A DNA stretch of 64,000 nucleotides from Zea mays (taxonomy: Eukaryota; Streptophyta; Magnoliopsida; Poales; Poaceae). Shown in pieces: positions 10,693-23,290 of this stretch. The stretch is from assembly GCF_902167145.1 (NCBI RefSeq), contig NC_050097.1, positions 44,624,095-44,688,094 on the forward strand. Direction: 5' to 3'. Position 1 is the first letter of the stretch. Each line of letters begins with the position of its first letter. The notes under the pieces were generated by a model, which saw nothing but the letters and a program-made list of their open reading frames with translations, did no database searches and was not told the DNA's origin. The position numbers and the translations under genes are program-made.

Positions 10693-11424
10693 CAGCTAAT
10701 GAGACTGCTTGACCCCTTGTACTGCATCGAGTAAGAAGTGAAATGAGGTTACATGAGATAACTTGTTGCTTGAACTAAATGCTTGTCACCATGTATGCTT
10801 AGAAGGAGCCAATCTAGCTAAGATAATGAGAATAGAATTTGAAAAGCTAAAAGTGGATTTTAGAAACAGCTAGTGCTTTTGGCAAACCAAACCCCTCAGC
10901 CAAACAGCTGCATAGTCTAGAGGTAGAGGAGTAGACTCCTCACACCGGTTAAGTCTAGCTGAGTATTAGTATACTCAGCCTTGCTTGTGGCATAATTTTT
11001 GCAGGTACCATTCAGGAAATGGTTGATGGTGTGACTTGGCCTACCACCCTGCCACCGGGTTGGACGGTCGAGTGAGATGTTGCTCCAGCAGGAGAAGAGC
11101 ACGAGGAGTAGTGGGCTAGGCCTTGCCCATTTCCTCGATACTGACGACATCGATTATCCGCTGCACTTTATTTTGTGAACTCTTACTTTGCTACTCAAAA
11201 ACTCCGATTTATGTAATAACTCAGTACTTAATTTGAGGTTTCCTGTTTTATTGTATTTCTTCTGTGACTCACCTTCGAGTGAGATTGTGGAATTTGATCC
11301 TGGTTAAGTGGCTCTATCAGACTAGATCTGAGGGACTGACGGGTTATTCCGATTTAAGTGTGTTGCGGCCCCTGAGGCGTGACTTAGGCACTTAAGCTGG
11401 AATAATTCGGGTGGTTCTGCCACA
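10693..11424 (+). repeat. C 5' LTR, truncated (last 732 bp)
   Basis: Starts at GCAGCTAATG... within the LTR (equivalent to 6077 and 35016) and ends GGTTCTGCCACA. The missing 4 kb include the TATA box. It holds exon B (11005-11111), here with TGG changed to TGA at 11073-11075. By hand it differs from the other two copies at about 5 and 8 of 730 positions. Confidence 0.85.
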
Positions 11425-11426
11425 GC

Positions 11427-11442
11427 TGGTATCGGAGCAAAT
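11427..11442 (+). other. Primer binding site of C (initiator tRNA-Met type)
   Basis: TGGTATCGGAGCAAAT begins two bases after the LTR end; the usual plant Met site is TGGTATCAGAGC. The following leader 11443-11804 holds no ORF of note. Confidence 0.85.
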
Positions 11443-11804
11443 TCCACCACAGAGAAGGACAATAAACCATGAATACCAATTTTCAAAGTCTAAAACTTGC
11501 CTAGAAACTGCTACGGATCGTCAGGACTAGACCGCTAGACCTAGGACGAAAGGCCTTAGGCATAGAGGGAGAAATAGGTGGCTAACTACTTAGGCCCCGT
11601 GGGCCAGTACTTATATTTTTATGGATGCCCTAAAAAGAACCCTATCTTTTCTTTCTGAGAGGCAACGTTACTTCCAGCATGCATGCATTATAAAACACAA
11701 AGAGGAATTAAAAATTTGAGCCAACCCACTTTCTTTAAAACCATCCGGGCTCTCTTTTTCTTTTTCCTTCCACCATAATCTTTACCTTTGATTCCCTTCC
11801 ACAG

Positions 11805-12680
11805 ATGAATTCACCCACCCCCGCCAGTGGAGGAGACTCTCATTTCAGTTCTGACTTCCTTTCTCGCGATGGCTTTCCTTCCATCTTGTGGGAAGTCCTT
11901 AACTCCGCTGGTTACCCTACGCCCCCTTTGTACACGGTGCAGTTGTATGAGGAGCATCGGGTACCTCGTTGTCGGGTCTGGCTGACTTTGGAGGCTCATC
12001 CCCTTCAGCCGGGTTGGCGTTCTCTTGATTCTGAGACGATTGGACTCAGGACGGACGACACCGTTGAAGCAGCAGCCATGAAGACTCTGACGACTTTCCA
12101 TGGCTACCATCCCCTGGAGATGGTGATGCACCCCTTAGGACTCTTCCCTGCCGAGAAGAAGGATGATCCCATGTGGTGTAACCGCGTGAGCCATGTGAAG
12201 GATGTGTGGGCGATGTATCCTGACTTGGTTGGGAGGATCACCGTTCAGTGCATGAGTGCGCTGTACCGCCTTCAGGCCCTTCAGAGCGATGCTATGGCAC
12301 TCCTCGCTAACACCGCTCAAACTGCCAAGCTCACTCTCGACAGTCGAGAAGATTTTGTGGTCGATCTATCCACCGAGTTGGTAGAGAAGGATCTGCAGGT
12401 GGAGAGGCTGAGCCAGCGCATCACCACCTTGGAGCAGCAGGTGGAGATCCGAGACAACACTATTGATGTCTTGGAGAACCAGCTTCACGATGTGCAGAGG
12501 GAACTCGAAGAAGCGAATGACCACTTGGACATGCACCACCTGGAGATGGAGGCCAATGAAGCAGGAAGCGAGGGAGAAGAGGCTCCCGAGGAGCTAGGAC
12601 CAGCCCCTGGTGCCAATGGGACTACCTCCGCGATGCCTCCTTCACCCGTATCCAGTGTCGCTTCCACCGCTCAGGGTTAA
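11805..12680 (+). CDS. ORF1 of element C: dsRBD-like plus coiled-coil protein
   Basis: 291 residues, intact, between the primer site and gag; not a known gag, pol or env domain. Residues about 38-100 show the order of a double-stranded RNA-binding domain: PPLYTVQLYEEHRVPRCRVW and a third strand, then a helix DDTVEAAAMKTLTTF, though the usual basic KK before the last helix is not seen. Residues about 185-250 form a heptad-rich coiled coil (RLSQRITTLEQQVEIRDNTI), followed by an acidic, Pro-rich tail. D encodes a protein of the same plan at the same place. A role in RNA binding or particle assembly is inference. It is intact while gag-pol is broken. The 259-bp gap to gag is AT-rich and intron-like. 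Confidence 0.7.
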   Translation: MNSPTPASGGDSHFSSDFLSRDGFPSILWEVLNSAGYPTPPLYTVQLYEEHRVPRCRVWLTLEAHPLQPGWRSLDSETIGLRTDDTVEAAAMKTLTTFHGYHPLEMVMHPLGLFPAEKKDDPMWCNRVSHVKDVWAMYPDLVGRITVQCMSALYRLQALQSDAMALLANTAQTAKLTLDSREDFVVDLSTELVEKDLQVERLSQRITTLEQQVEIRDNTIDVLENQLHDVQRELEEANDHLDMHHLEMEANEAGSEGEEAPEELGPAPGANGTTSAMPPSPVSSVASTAQG

Positions 12681-12939
12681 GCAGTCGCTTCGACACTTTT
12701 AGGCGGATAGAAACCTATGCGAGCTTAGTAATATCAGATTTTGGACTAGGCTTATGGGTACCTTCCCCTGATTGATGTAACCCTGTGAACTTTTGAAATC
12801 TGTGGGATATTTGTCACCATGTTATCTTCATTTCGAACCTAATATTATGATTATGGCATTTTTTCCTTCCATATGAGATGATATCTTGTCGTTCGAAACT
12901 GTGAGTTGGGATAACAATGGAGACAATCTATGTTTTCAG

Positions 12940-14040
12940 ATGGCAGCTAGGCAGCGTCGCGGGCATAACGAGCAGGTTCCCCCGCCACCTCCTCCAGCTC
13001 CCACAGTGCAGGAGCTGATGGCTCAGCAGAATGAGATTCTGCGACAGCTCTTGCAGCGCCAGCCCCACCCTCAGCAGCATGGTGGAGGCCAGCATCAGCG
13101 ACCTCCGGCTATGGCAACTTACCAGGAGTTTCTGAGCACGCAGCCACCCTTGTTCACCAAGGCAGAGGATCCGTTGGACGCCGACGTGTGGCTTCGCGTC
13201 GTCGAGTCCAAGTTTCCCCTCCTCACGGGAGACTGCCCTGATGAGGCCAAGGCTCGCTTCGCCGCACAGCAGCTTCGCGGCCCTGCTCGGACTTGGTGGG
13301 ACCACTTCCGTGCTATGCTCCCCGCTGATCGTGAAGTGTCTTGGGAGGAATTCAAGACTGCCTTTAGAGGACACCACATCCCAGCTGGCATTCTTGATCG
13401 GAAGTTGAATGAATTTCTGGCCCTTAATCAAGGAACCCGCACGGTACTGCAGTATGCGCAAGCCTTCAACGACTTATGCCAGTATGCAGGGTACCATGCT
13501 GATTCTGATAAAAAGAAGAGAGATCGCTTCCGCAGGGGTCTCAATACCAAGCTGCGAGAACGACTCAACACTGTCCGGGCTGATAGCTTCAATGAGTTGG
13601 TCAACATGGCCATCTCCCAGGAGGATTGCATTGTTGCTCACCGGGCAGAGAAGAAGAGAAAGGCACCAATGGCAGCACCGTCCGCTCAGGCTCAGAGGTT
13701 CCAGATTGTTTCTCATAATCAGAGCAGGGGTTTTCAGCAGCAGGCTGGCAGATGGGTGATCAGGCCACCTCAGCAGCAGTAGCCGGCACCCAACCGCTTT
13801 CCAGCTCCCGCCCCAAGGAACAATCAGCCTCCGCAGCAGCAGCAGTTCTGCCAGGGCAATGGGAACAAGTGTTTCACTTGTGGCAATGTGGGCCACTATG
13901 CCAAGAATTGTCCCAGGAACCAGCAGAGGCAGATGCCAGCACCAAATCAAGACAAGGGAAGAAAGCAGAAGGTGCAAGTCAGGCAAGGGAAGCTCAACTT
14001 CACTACTCTGGAGGAAGTACATGAGGGAGCTCCTATCATG
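12940..14040 (+). pseudogene. gag of element C
   Basis: ATG 12940 follows directly on a splice-acceptor-like TGTTTTCAG. Glutamine/proline-rich N-terminus, Retrotrans_gag capsid region at about 13165-13600 (DADVWLRVVESKF, ARTWWDHFRAML, FKTAFRGHHIPAG), then a CCHC zinc knuckle [14 protein letters not shown] at 13870-13911 that would bind genomic RNA. TAG at 13780-13782 interrupts a glutamine run (CAGCAGCAGTAG) and the frame continues into protease, so the original was a single gag-pol frame. Upstream, 12681-12939 has no gene. Confidence 0.85.
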
Positions 14041-17000
14041 ACCGGTATCTTTTCAGTTTATAATCAACCTGCTTTAATTCTGTTTGATTCCGGTGCATCT
14101 CATAGTTTCATTAGCCAAAAGTTCAGTGCTAAATGTAAACTGCCATTTTCTCACTCAAAAGGGTCATTCATGATAGTCACACCTGGGGGTAAAATTGCAA
14201 CTAATCAATTAAACCAAAGTGTGCCTATTCAACTGGGAAGCCACATTGTCAAAACCACTCTTCTTGTGTTGGGATTGGAAAATGTGGACATTATTCTAGG
14301 AGCAAATTGGATGACCTTGCACCAAGTTGTGCTTGATGTAGCCAGCCGTACCATGGAAGTTAATTCTCCGTTCTGCGGGAACTTCACCTTAATTCTGCCT
14401 AGTCAGGGTTCTACTCAGTCATGTGCTTTCTCTATGACGGAGTTACCTCTGAAGAAGATCCCCGTGGTCTGTGAGTATGCATATGTCTTTCCTGATGAAT
14501 TGCCAGGAATGCCACCAGACCGGGATATTGAGTTCGCCATCGAGTTGCAACCGGGAACGACCCCAATTTCCAAGAGGCCCTACCGAATGCCACCCGCTGA
14601 GTTGGCAGAATTGAAGAAGCAATTGCAAGAGTTGCTGGATAAGGGATTTATTCGCCCAAGTACTTCGCCTTGGGGATGTCCAGCGCTGTTTGTAAAGAAG
14701 AAGAATGAAAGCTTGAGGCTGTGTATAGATTACCGCCCTCTTAATGCGGTAACTATCAAGAACAAGTATCCTTTGCCTCGTATTGATGTTCTTTTTGACC
14801 AGTTGGTCGGGGCCAAGGTATTTTCCAAGATAGACCTTCGCTCTGGCTACCATCAGATCAAGATACGAGCAAGTGATATTCCGAAGACGGCATTCTCAAC
14901 CAGATATGGGCTATATGAATTCTTGGTGATGTCATTCGGGCTGACAAATGCACCAGCATATTTCATGTATCTGATGAATTCTATTTTCATGCCAGAATTG
15001 GACAAGTTCGTAGTGGTTTTCATCGATGATATTTTGGTGTACTCAAAGAACGAAGAAGAACATGCCGGGCATTTGCATGTAGTGCTTCAACGTCTGCGAG
15101 AGCACCACCTTTATGCCAAGTTATCCAAGTGTGATTTTTGGCTAAAGGAAATCAAATTCTTGGGTCACTATCTCTCAGGCTGGAATAGCTGTTGATCCTG
15201 ATAAAGTGCAAGAGGTGATGAACTGGAAGCCACCAACAACTGTCCGTCAGATTCGGAGTTTTCAGGGATTAGCTGGTTATTACCGAAGATTTATTCCGGA
15301 CTTCTCTCGAATCGCGAAGCCTATAACTGAGTTGCTGAAGAAAGAAGTCAAGTTTGTTTGGAGTCAGAAGTGCGAAGATGCCTTCCATGCATTAAGGCAG
15401 CATCTGACAACAGCACCAGTATTGGCGCAACCCAACAACATCAAGCCTTTTGATGTATATTGCGATGCCTCTGGCACCGGGCTAGGTTGTGTCTTGATGC
15501 AAGACAACCGAGTCATCGCTTATGCCTCGAGAGCACTCAGGCCTCATGAGCAAAACTATCCCACTCATGACCTCGAGTTGGCAGCAGTGGTTCATGCATT
15601 AAAGATGTGGAGGCACTATCTAATGGGAACCCACTGCAACATCTTCACTGATCATAAGAGCCTTAAGTACATCTTTACTCAGGCTGATCTCAACATGAGG
15701 CAGAGAAGATGGCTAGAGCTGATCAAGGATTATGACCTGGAGGTACATTATCACCAGGAAAAGCTAATGTGGTAGCAGATGCCTTGAGTCGAAAGATGCA
15801 ATGCAATTGTATTCTGATGGATTCTCGCATTAACACCTTGTGTGATGAGTTGAGCAAGATGCAAATTGAAGTGATTCCTTCTGGTTCTTTGTCTCACATT
15901 TCTGTTGAGCCAGCTTTGCAAGACCAGATTATCATGGCCCAGCTCAGTGACAAGGGAGTGCAAATTATCAAGAAGAATCTCCATCAGAAGGTTGAGAAGT
16001 ATAATTGTTTCCGCCAGGATGAAAAGGGTGTGTTATGGTTCAGAAGCAGATTGGTGATTCCTAAGGACCAGGACCTCAAGAGGAAAATCTTGGATGAGGC
16101 TCATCTCTCCAAATTCTCTATGCATCCAGGAAGCACCAAGATGTACCATGATCTGAAGCCTTTGTACTGGTGGACCAGAATGAAGAGGGAGATAGCCCAG
16201 TATGTATCAGAATGTGACACCTGTCAGAGGATAAAGGCAAGCCACCTGAAATCAGCTGGAGCTTTGCAACCCCTGTCCATACCTTCATGGAAGTGGGATG
16301 ACATCAGCATGGATTTCATTGTGGGTCTGCCCAACACCTCTCGTCATCATGATTCGATTTGGGTTATTGTGGACCGACTAACAAAAGTGGCGCATTTTCT
16401 TCCTGTGCACACCACTGATAAGGCTCAGAAGTATGCATAATTGTATATTGACCGGATCGTGTGTTTGCACGGATTACCTCGGACCATTGTTTCTGACCGA
16501 GGAGCCCAATTTGTTGCCAGATTTTGGGAACAATTGCAAGAGTCTTTGGGAACCAAGCTAATCAGGAGTTCAGCTTACCACCCACAGACTGATGGTCAGA
16601 CGGAAAGGGTAAACCAAATCCTAGAGGATATGCTGAGAGCTTGTGCAATCGATTGTGGCAAGAACTGGGATAAACACCTCTCCTTGGCAGAGTTTGCTTA
16701 TAACAATAGTTATCAATCCAGCCTAAGGATGGCACCTTTTGAAGCTCTCTATGGAAGAAGGAGTAGGACACCGCTCAATTGGTCTCAACCTGGAGAAGGA
16801 GAAGTTTTTGGACCTGACTTAGTGACTGAAGCCGAAAGGAAGGTCAAACTAATCAGGAAGAATCCAGAAGCTGCTCAGGCCAGGCAAAAGAGTTACCATG
16901 ATAGAAGAAGGAAACCTCTCCAGTTCGAGGTGGGAAGTTTTGTATACCTTAAGGTATCACCCACCAAGGGAGTGCAGAGGTTTGGGATCAAAGGCAAGCT

Positions 17001-17364
17001 AGCCCCTCGTTACATTGGACCTTATGAGATCATAGAAGCATGTGGACCCGTGGCATATAAGCTGAAGTTACCTTCAAAAATGTCTGCCATTCACATTGTT
17101 TTCCATGTATCTCAGCTGAGGAAATGTGTTCGATTGCCGACCGAAATCATAGCAGAGCCAGAATTGGAGATAGAGCCAGATCTATCGTACCAAGAGTACC
17201 CCTCCAAGATTCTGGATTGCAAGGAAAGATCAACTCGGGCTAAATCGATCAAGATGTACAAGGTCCAGTGGAGTAATCACTCAGAGGAGGAAGCTACTTG
17301 GGAAACCGAGGAATTCTTGAGATCCAACTTCCCCGATTGCCTACCTCAGGAAGCTGGTATGTAA
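14041..17364 (+). pseudogene. pol of element C: protease, RT, RNase H, integrase, chromodomain
   Basis: Protease [14 protein letters not shown] (14077-14118); RT with [20 protein letters not shown] and the catalytic [11 protein letters not shown] near 15015; RNase H with [16 protein letters not shown] and [12 protein letters not shown]; integrase H-H-C-C zinc site (about 16100-16240), DDE core ([16 protein letters not shown], and the E in QTERVNQ), and a C-terminal chromodomain-like segment ([20 protein letters not shown], near 17250). Breaks: frameshift near 15175, one-base loss near 15754, TAA at 16438-16440 within integrase. All catalytic motifs remain recognisable, so decay is recent. A chromodomain would steer insertion to marked chromatin. 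Confidence 0.9.
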
Positions 17365-17616
17365 TCACCCCCAACCCCTCCTCCTGCCCTTCGAATCTAA
17401 TTTTCAAAAATATGATCTTAATTCAGAATGAAGTAACTATGAAGTAAAACTTAAAAAGGGCTTCCTTCTGAAGTTGCAAAGAGAATGACATTCGAAGAGC
17501 AGTTTTGCCCTAATAATAACAATAATCACCCATTTCCTATAAGTCTCACCCTTCGCTTCACCCTGGGAGGACTCTGGCCCAAATCTCGGGACGAGATTCC
17601 TTTAAGGGGGGAAGGC
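17365..17616 (+). other. C 3' untranslated region and polypurine tract
   Basis: No ORF. The tract TTTAAGGGGGGAAGGC (17601-17616) abuts the 3' LTR. The preceding CTCGGGACGAGATTC is nearly the same as the sequence at the same place in D, showing the two families are related. Confidence 0.75.
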
Positions 17617-20600
17617 TGTGACACCCCAGTGTCACCTAGGGTTTCTCTTAAAATGCCAAACCAAGAACCATCATTTTATGTGAACCAAAGTAAGCATGAG
17701 CATCAAATCAACTTGAGAATAAAGAATTCACCAAGCATATACTTAAAAGTATCATGATCAAAACAAATGGGTCTTTCAAAAAGGGTAATAATGTTGCAAC
17801 CCTAATAAAACCCTAAGTGAGCCCCATGAGCAAAATTCAAGAAAATAAGGAAAAGGGTATGAAAAATTTAAAATTATGACTTGAGCCAATTATAAAAATT
17901 TAAGTATATTTAATAAGCAACAAGAAAGGTTGAGAAAGCTTGGCCAAAATAACTCAAACAAAACCCCAAATCAAGCTTCTCATGTGGGGACTTAATGGGA
18001 ATTCTGAATTTCAGAATTCTGAAATTCAGACCTTGAGCCAAAGATCAAGGATGTTCACCTTGATCCCTAACTCGAATCCTAATGGCCCCATTAACAAAAA
18101 TGTGCCTAATTAACCCCTATGTCATGTGCCAGGAGATGGCATTGGGACGCGTGCCTCAGACATGTCAAACCAGAGATTTTTTCTCCCTGTGCGTGGCAGT
18201 GAGACAAACAGGATTTCTCCCCTCTCTATCTCTTAATCCAGTCAGCGAAACTTGCTAGCCTCCACACACAAACGACAAAGGGACCTGAGAGGAAGAGATC
18301 TTTCAACGGGATCGTGGCCTTAATCTCAAAGATTTGGGCCCAATCCGCGTTTGAACTTGACCTCTCTCTGCGCTGCCTCGTGCTCGACGCTGTGCCAGGC
18401 GCCAGAGCGCACACTGGCGTTCGCCGCGCACGCCCCGAGCGCATGTCAGAGCCCCGCCCTCGGCCGTGCTCGCCCGCGCCTATAAAGCCTCCCCGGGCGC
18501 ACCTCACTTCACCCCGCGCTCACCTTCACCGGCCAGCCACCTCTCCTTAGCTCCGGCGAGCTCAATTCCGCCCGCCATTGCCGCCAGAGCTTCGGCCGTC
18601 GTGGCCAGCCCACTCCAGCCACCCCTAAGTCGAGCTAGTGCTTCGGCTAGCTCCGCCAGTGGCCCGTAAAGCTTTCCAAGCCCTCGGACCAGGCCGAACT
18701 TCACCGGAGGCCCGAGATCAACCTCACCGGACTTCGGTCTTTCGCCGCCGCGCGTGGACAGAGCTAACCGGTGAGTCTCCGTCCAATTCCTTGCACCCAT
18801 ATCTTCTCTGGCATCCCGTGAACCTCTCTGACCCGTCCAATTGAACTATCTCGCCGTGAGCAGGCCGGACTCCTCGCCGCCGACGAGCATCCCCGCCTGC
18901 GCACGTGGACCGGCCAACTCCGACCATCCCCGACGGCGACCCGCACACCGTTGTGATCCCCGAGACCTCCTCTACGTCCTCAACCACTTCACCGGAGCCA
19001 TCTCGCCGCCGATAAGCCCCTCTGCCCTTTCTTCCGCCGTGGTTACTGTTTAAGTTAGGAGAAGGACCTCGGGTTAGGATTTGAAGAACCCGAGGGGTTT
19101 TCTGTAACGTTAGTGACCCATGTGAATAGTAGCCTAGGGACTGATCCGCGAAGAAAATTTAAAACACCCGCCAGGGACCCCAGTGCAAAGTAGTTTTCCA
19201 TTTAATCAATTCTGTTAATCTTTTTAAATAACCAGAGAACTTAGAAAATCCATAACTTGAGAAATTTTTAATAAAAAGTTGTCAAACTAATTTTGCTAGC
19301 TCGTAAAATTATGGACTATCATTTAAAAATGATAAACCCTATGCTTTCTGTTCTAATTCTTAGAGTTTAAAATTAAAAACAGAAACTTACCAAACCTAGT
19401 TTAATTAAGGAAAATTAGTTTTTCTTCTGTACTGAACCTAAGAAAATTTGTAGTTATTCAAACCTCATTTAGACACTGTTTAAAAATAATAGGAACCCCA
19501 GCAGTAAAAAATATGATGTAGATATTCATTTAAAGCTATTTTGCCCAAAACTTAGGAAAAATCAGAAAGGCATTAGAAATTGATGAACATTGATTAGAAT
19601 TATTTTTCCTAGTTTTCTTAAGTAACAGAGAACCTAGGAAAAATAAAGAGACCATTAGTTCAGATCAGTTTTAAATTAAAATGTTTTATTTAGCCTTATT
19701 TGGACTGAAAATCAATTATTAGAGTTACCAAACTATACCCAAAATGGATAATAAAAATCCAGTGGACTTACAACCACCAGAGCCCCACTACAAAAATAAA
19801 GAACACCTCAGCCCAACCTTTTAAGTAAGGAAAATAAATATAAAATGATAATGAGGCATTTTCTAAATAAATCATGAACAACCCCTAATGATACAATAAT
19901 GGGCAACCAAAAATTTGCTAAGTCCATAATGAGATAAACCACCAGAGAAAAATGCAAACCCATGAAAAAGGAGCAAACTCATACCTATTGCTAAGGATTT
20001 ATGAGAAAGGCCCTTTAATTCAAATAATGCATACCACCCCTTCCCTTAAGCAAAAAGATACCAAACTTCAGAATGATTGCTCTTGCACAAAACAATAACT
20101 AAGAAAAATAAGAACTCTGTTGTTTGATATTTTTCAACTATAGTGGTAGTAGAAAGCACCTATTTGGCTAGAAACTTGAGAAAACCATAGTAAAATAACT
20201 AAAAGGTATTAATGACTAGAAATTTGTATCAAGTCATGTTATAGCACCTAAAAGCCAGCAAAAATAAGTTTTAGAGAATTACCCACTGTTAAATAATAGT
20301 TGTAGTTCAAAGCACCCCTTCTGCCCTAAAATTTGATAATTTTGTCCAGAGAAAACTATTCACTTTCTGATCCCCAAATTTTGAGACAAAGAATTATACA
20401 CCAGTACCAAGCCACTGTAATGTTTGCAGAATTTTTAGAATTTTATAAAAGCAACTTGTAGTTCAAACCCACTCCAAAACATTAAAGAGAATAAAAGAAA
20501 AAGGAAATGAGAATTAAACCTCACCCCAATAAGTCTAACTTGCGTACTTATCAATTCTCACTAAGGTTTAAAAAGAATTCAGTGGAACCCCAAAAATAAA

Positions 20601-21086
20601 CCTACCACTTACCTTAGATAAAGTTTGACCCAAATTACCAAGTATACCACCCAAGGGTCTTACATAAGTAAAGTTAACTTTGTTTAACTCTATTTGATCA
20701 TACACCTCCAAAGTTGTAATTTCTAAAAGCACATATCGTATCATGCATATATCTTACACATTGCATTCATTAGATTGTAATCTTGCCGACGGAGAGTACG
20801 TGCTCATCCCCGAGCAAGGACCTGTCCAAGAGGAGGACCAGGAGCAGGCTTCAGAGGCTGCTATTGAGGATCTCCCCGCAGCCCCAGCAATTGAAGGCAA
20901 GCCCCGATTTTATGCATAACCGTATTATTATATGCTACTTTACTACACTTAATGCTTGTAGGATTGTAATGTGCACTTAAGTGTAGGAGTTGCTTGAAAC
21001 CTCTAGTTGCATGAACTTTGGATTCCTTTTTGAGACGAATACTAGTATGCTAGATCGAGTAGCTGCTTGCTAATCAGGATCTCGGT
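17617..21086 (+). repeat. C 3' LTR, left part (3470 bp)
   Basis: Begins TGTGACACCCCAGTGTCACC. U3 is 17617 to about 18510 with TATAAAGC at 18481-18488. A GC-rich segment 18340-19050 without ATG between the TATA box and a donor CTAACCG|GTGAGT (18771) looks like a first leader exon. The stretch 19060-20770 is AT-rich and gene-free. Interrupted at 21086 by D with duplication TCGGT; it resumes at 34532. Proline-rich short ORFs here are products of base composition. Confidence 0.88.
18481..18488 (+). promoter_or_regulatory. TATA box of the C LTR promoter
   Basis: CGCCTATAAAGCC in GC-rich surroundings, 864 bp into the LTR; predicted start near 18512. Only this 3' LTR copy is in the window; the 5' LTR has lost it. 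Confidence 0.55.
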
Positions 21087-21347
21087 TGTCACACCCGGTT
21101 TTGGAAGGCAAACCGAATGCGAACTATGTACGTGCCAGGTTCAGAACTCACCTACACAGCGATTACATAAATGAACATCATCGCACAATGCTCGAATAAT
21201 TACATAAAAGAGTATTAACTTATTACATCACAGAGTCATATACATCCATATAGTCATCAACTTAACAGTTAAATCAAAGTGCTAGCGAAACGCAGTAAAG
21301 ATAAGGCCTTCACAGGCAGCTGACTGGGGGTTGCCGCCAACCCACAC

Positions 21348-22482
21348 CTAGAATTCGTCGTAGTCTTGGAACTCCTGGAAGTCTCCTTCCACGACTTCGC
21401 CTTCTCCTGAGCAGTGGTTACAATGCGGGCAACCTGGTGTTTTGTGGTAAAGCAAGGATGAGTACACATCAACGTACTCAGCAAATGTCCCGTTTGGCTG
21501 AAGTGGACTAGCTTTCTGTGGGGTTAGGCTCAAGCAGTTGCTTTTAGTTGGTCAGGTATTAATCATTAGTAGAAGCCAGATTTTAGCATTAACCAATCCG
21601 TAAACCATTTCCTCATCGAGGAACAACATCATCATAGAACCAAAACCATCAATAGAACCATTTTATCTCAGATCATCTGTATCTCGAACCATCTGTATCT
21701 CTAATCAAAGAGGATCCCAAGGCTGCTCTTAACCGTGAGCACGGCTGATATACCAGTTTCACTACCCTCTGCAGAGGTTGCACACTTTACCCATGAGTCA
21801 TGATTCCCTTTCTACCCGGGGAGAGCTAATCCCCATTGACCACTACCTAGGTGGTCCGGCAGGGCATCACTACGTAGCTTTTACAAAGATTCCCTAGAGA
21901 TCGTAACTGCCCGTTAGGTTTCTCCAGTTTGATAAACACAGTACCCCTCCCCGCAGGAGAGTGACTAACAAAGAGCAAAACGAAAGAACCTCGGCACTCA
22001 GCCTCGGCAGAGCAAGCACTGTGCCTGGACCCCATTGACGGCACGACGGCTAAGCAACTACACCTCTAGTTCATCTAATTAATCAACTAAGGGCATCCCA
22101 TTTCACCCTCATGGTTGTACTGTTATCCCGGGTGGTCTCTCAACGAACAAGTCCTTACGGAGAGGTACTCAGGAAACAGCCTGAGCCCCCTAGAGTATCA
22201 CAAGATCATCAACATCATCAAGATAACAGTATCATAAATAGTCACATCGTGTTCATTGATTAAGTTAAGGCAATAGCAGAGTGCTAACCATAACAGCCCA
22301 TAAGGTCATCAAGGATAAAGTAAAGTGTAAAACTAGTCAATCCTTAGGTTTCAAGTAAGTAATGCGGGGTAGTAAGTTATAAATGAATAGGACATAATGG
22401 GACAGAGGACACTTGCCTTCACCAAACTGCTGATCAGGGACTTCCTCTGCAACCTCCTCGGGAAACACAGACTGCTCGTTGT
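21348..22482 (-). other. Candidate spliced leader segment in D 3' LTR: exon A, GC-AG intron (21434-22416), exon B
   Basis: On the minus strand exon A (22482-22417) follows TTTACGTAG and ends GGTGAAG|GCAAGT, a perfect GC-donor consensus. The 983-nt intron ends AAACACCAG|GTTGCC and exon B (21433-21348) ends with TAG. The frame joins in phase 1 and is acidic (EEVAEEVPDQQ, then EGEVVEGDFQEF), with a cysteine cluster CPHCNHC in exon B. A GAGTAC...GTACTC hairpin lies 24 nt before the acceptor. No AUG in exons A or B. Confidence 0.45.
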
Positions 22483-23164
22483 CTACGTAAAGTAATCATT
22501 CACACTATGCACTTGGGAAGATAACAAACAAAAGCAACATACCAAACATATGCAGCAAAGAGATCACAAGTTCATAGTAGAAAAGGGATAGGCACTCTGG
22601 TGTTCCCTAGGTCTGGGGTAGAGGACTATACAAAGTGATTCATTATCCACTAATTAGGTTTAAGTCAGTGGTGGGATTAAATCATTACATGGTTTTAAGT
22701 TCCTAAACTTAGGTGTTTAAGTCCATAAACTTAAGTACTCCAACTTTTATTAAAGTCTACCAACTTCTAATTATCTCAAATAGGGTTCCAATAACCTTAA
22801 TCGTATCCTAATGATTAACCATTAATTGGTACATGGAAACAGCAGGGAAACATTGTTTAAATAGATAGACAAAAACATCATGAGCATTTTGCAATTTGAA
22901 GCACCTAATTTGGAGTTCATATGACAAAGTTATGAATTTTACAAGTTTAGGGGTTAAAAATATACCCTAAATACCTATTTTGAATTAAATAAAAGGTCCG
23001 AGGACCTAACTGTGAGAAACCAGGGACGGCGGGTTTAAATTCCAGAAAACCGGGGGTCTCTTTAAGAAAACGCGCGGGCGAAGGGGTATCGGGCTCCTAC
23101 GGCCGTCGGATCTCAGGCGGACGGCCAGGATTAGATCCGCGGGCGGGCGCGCGAGCGCGCGGCG

Positions 23165-23290
23165 GCCTGAGCGGCTGACAGGCGGGGCCGGGCGGGCAGC
23201 GCGAGCGCGGCGGCTGACAGGCGGGGCCAGCGGGCAGCGCGGGCGCGGGTAGGCTGACAGGCGGGGCCAGCGGGCAACGCGGGCGGGGTG
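23165..23290. repeat. Three imperfect 43-bp repeats in D LTR
   Basis: The unit GGCTGACAGGCGGGGCC... recurs three times, and again at 33030-33155 in the other LTR. Very GC-rich; gives rise to long spurious ORFs on both strands. Confidence 0.65.

Noticed and set aside
11427..11442. tRNA gene at the Met-like sequences (also 30932-30947)
   Set aside because: Only the short complement of the tRNA 3' end is present; these are primer binding sites.
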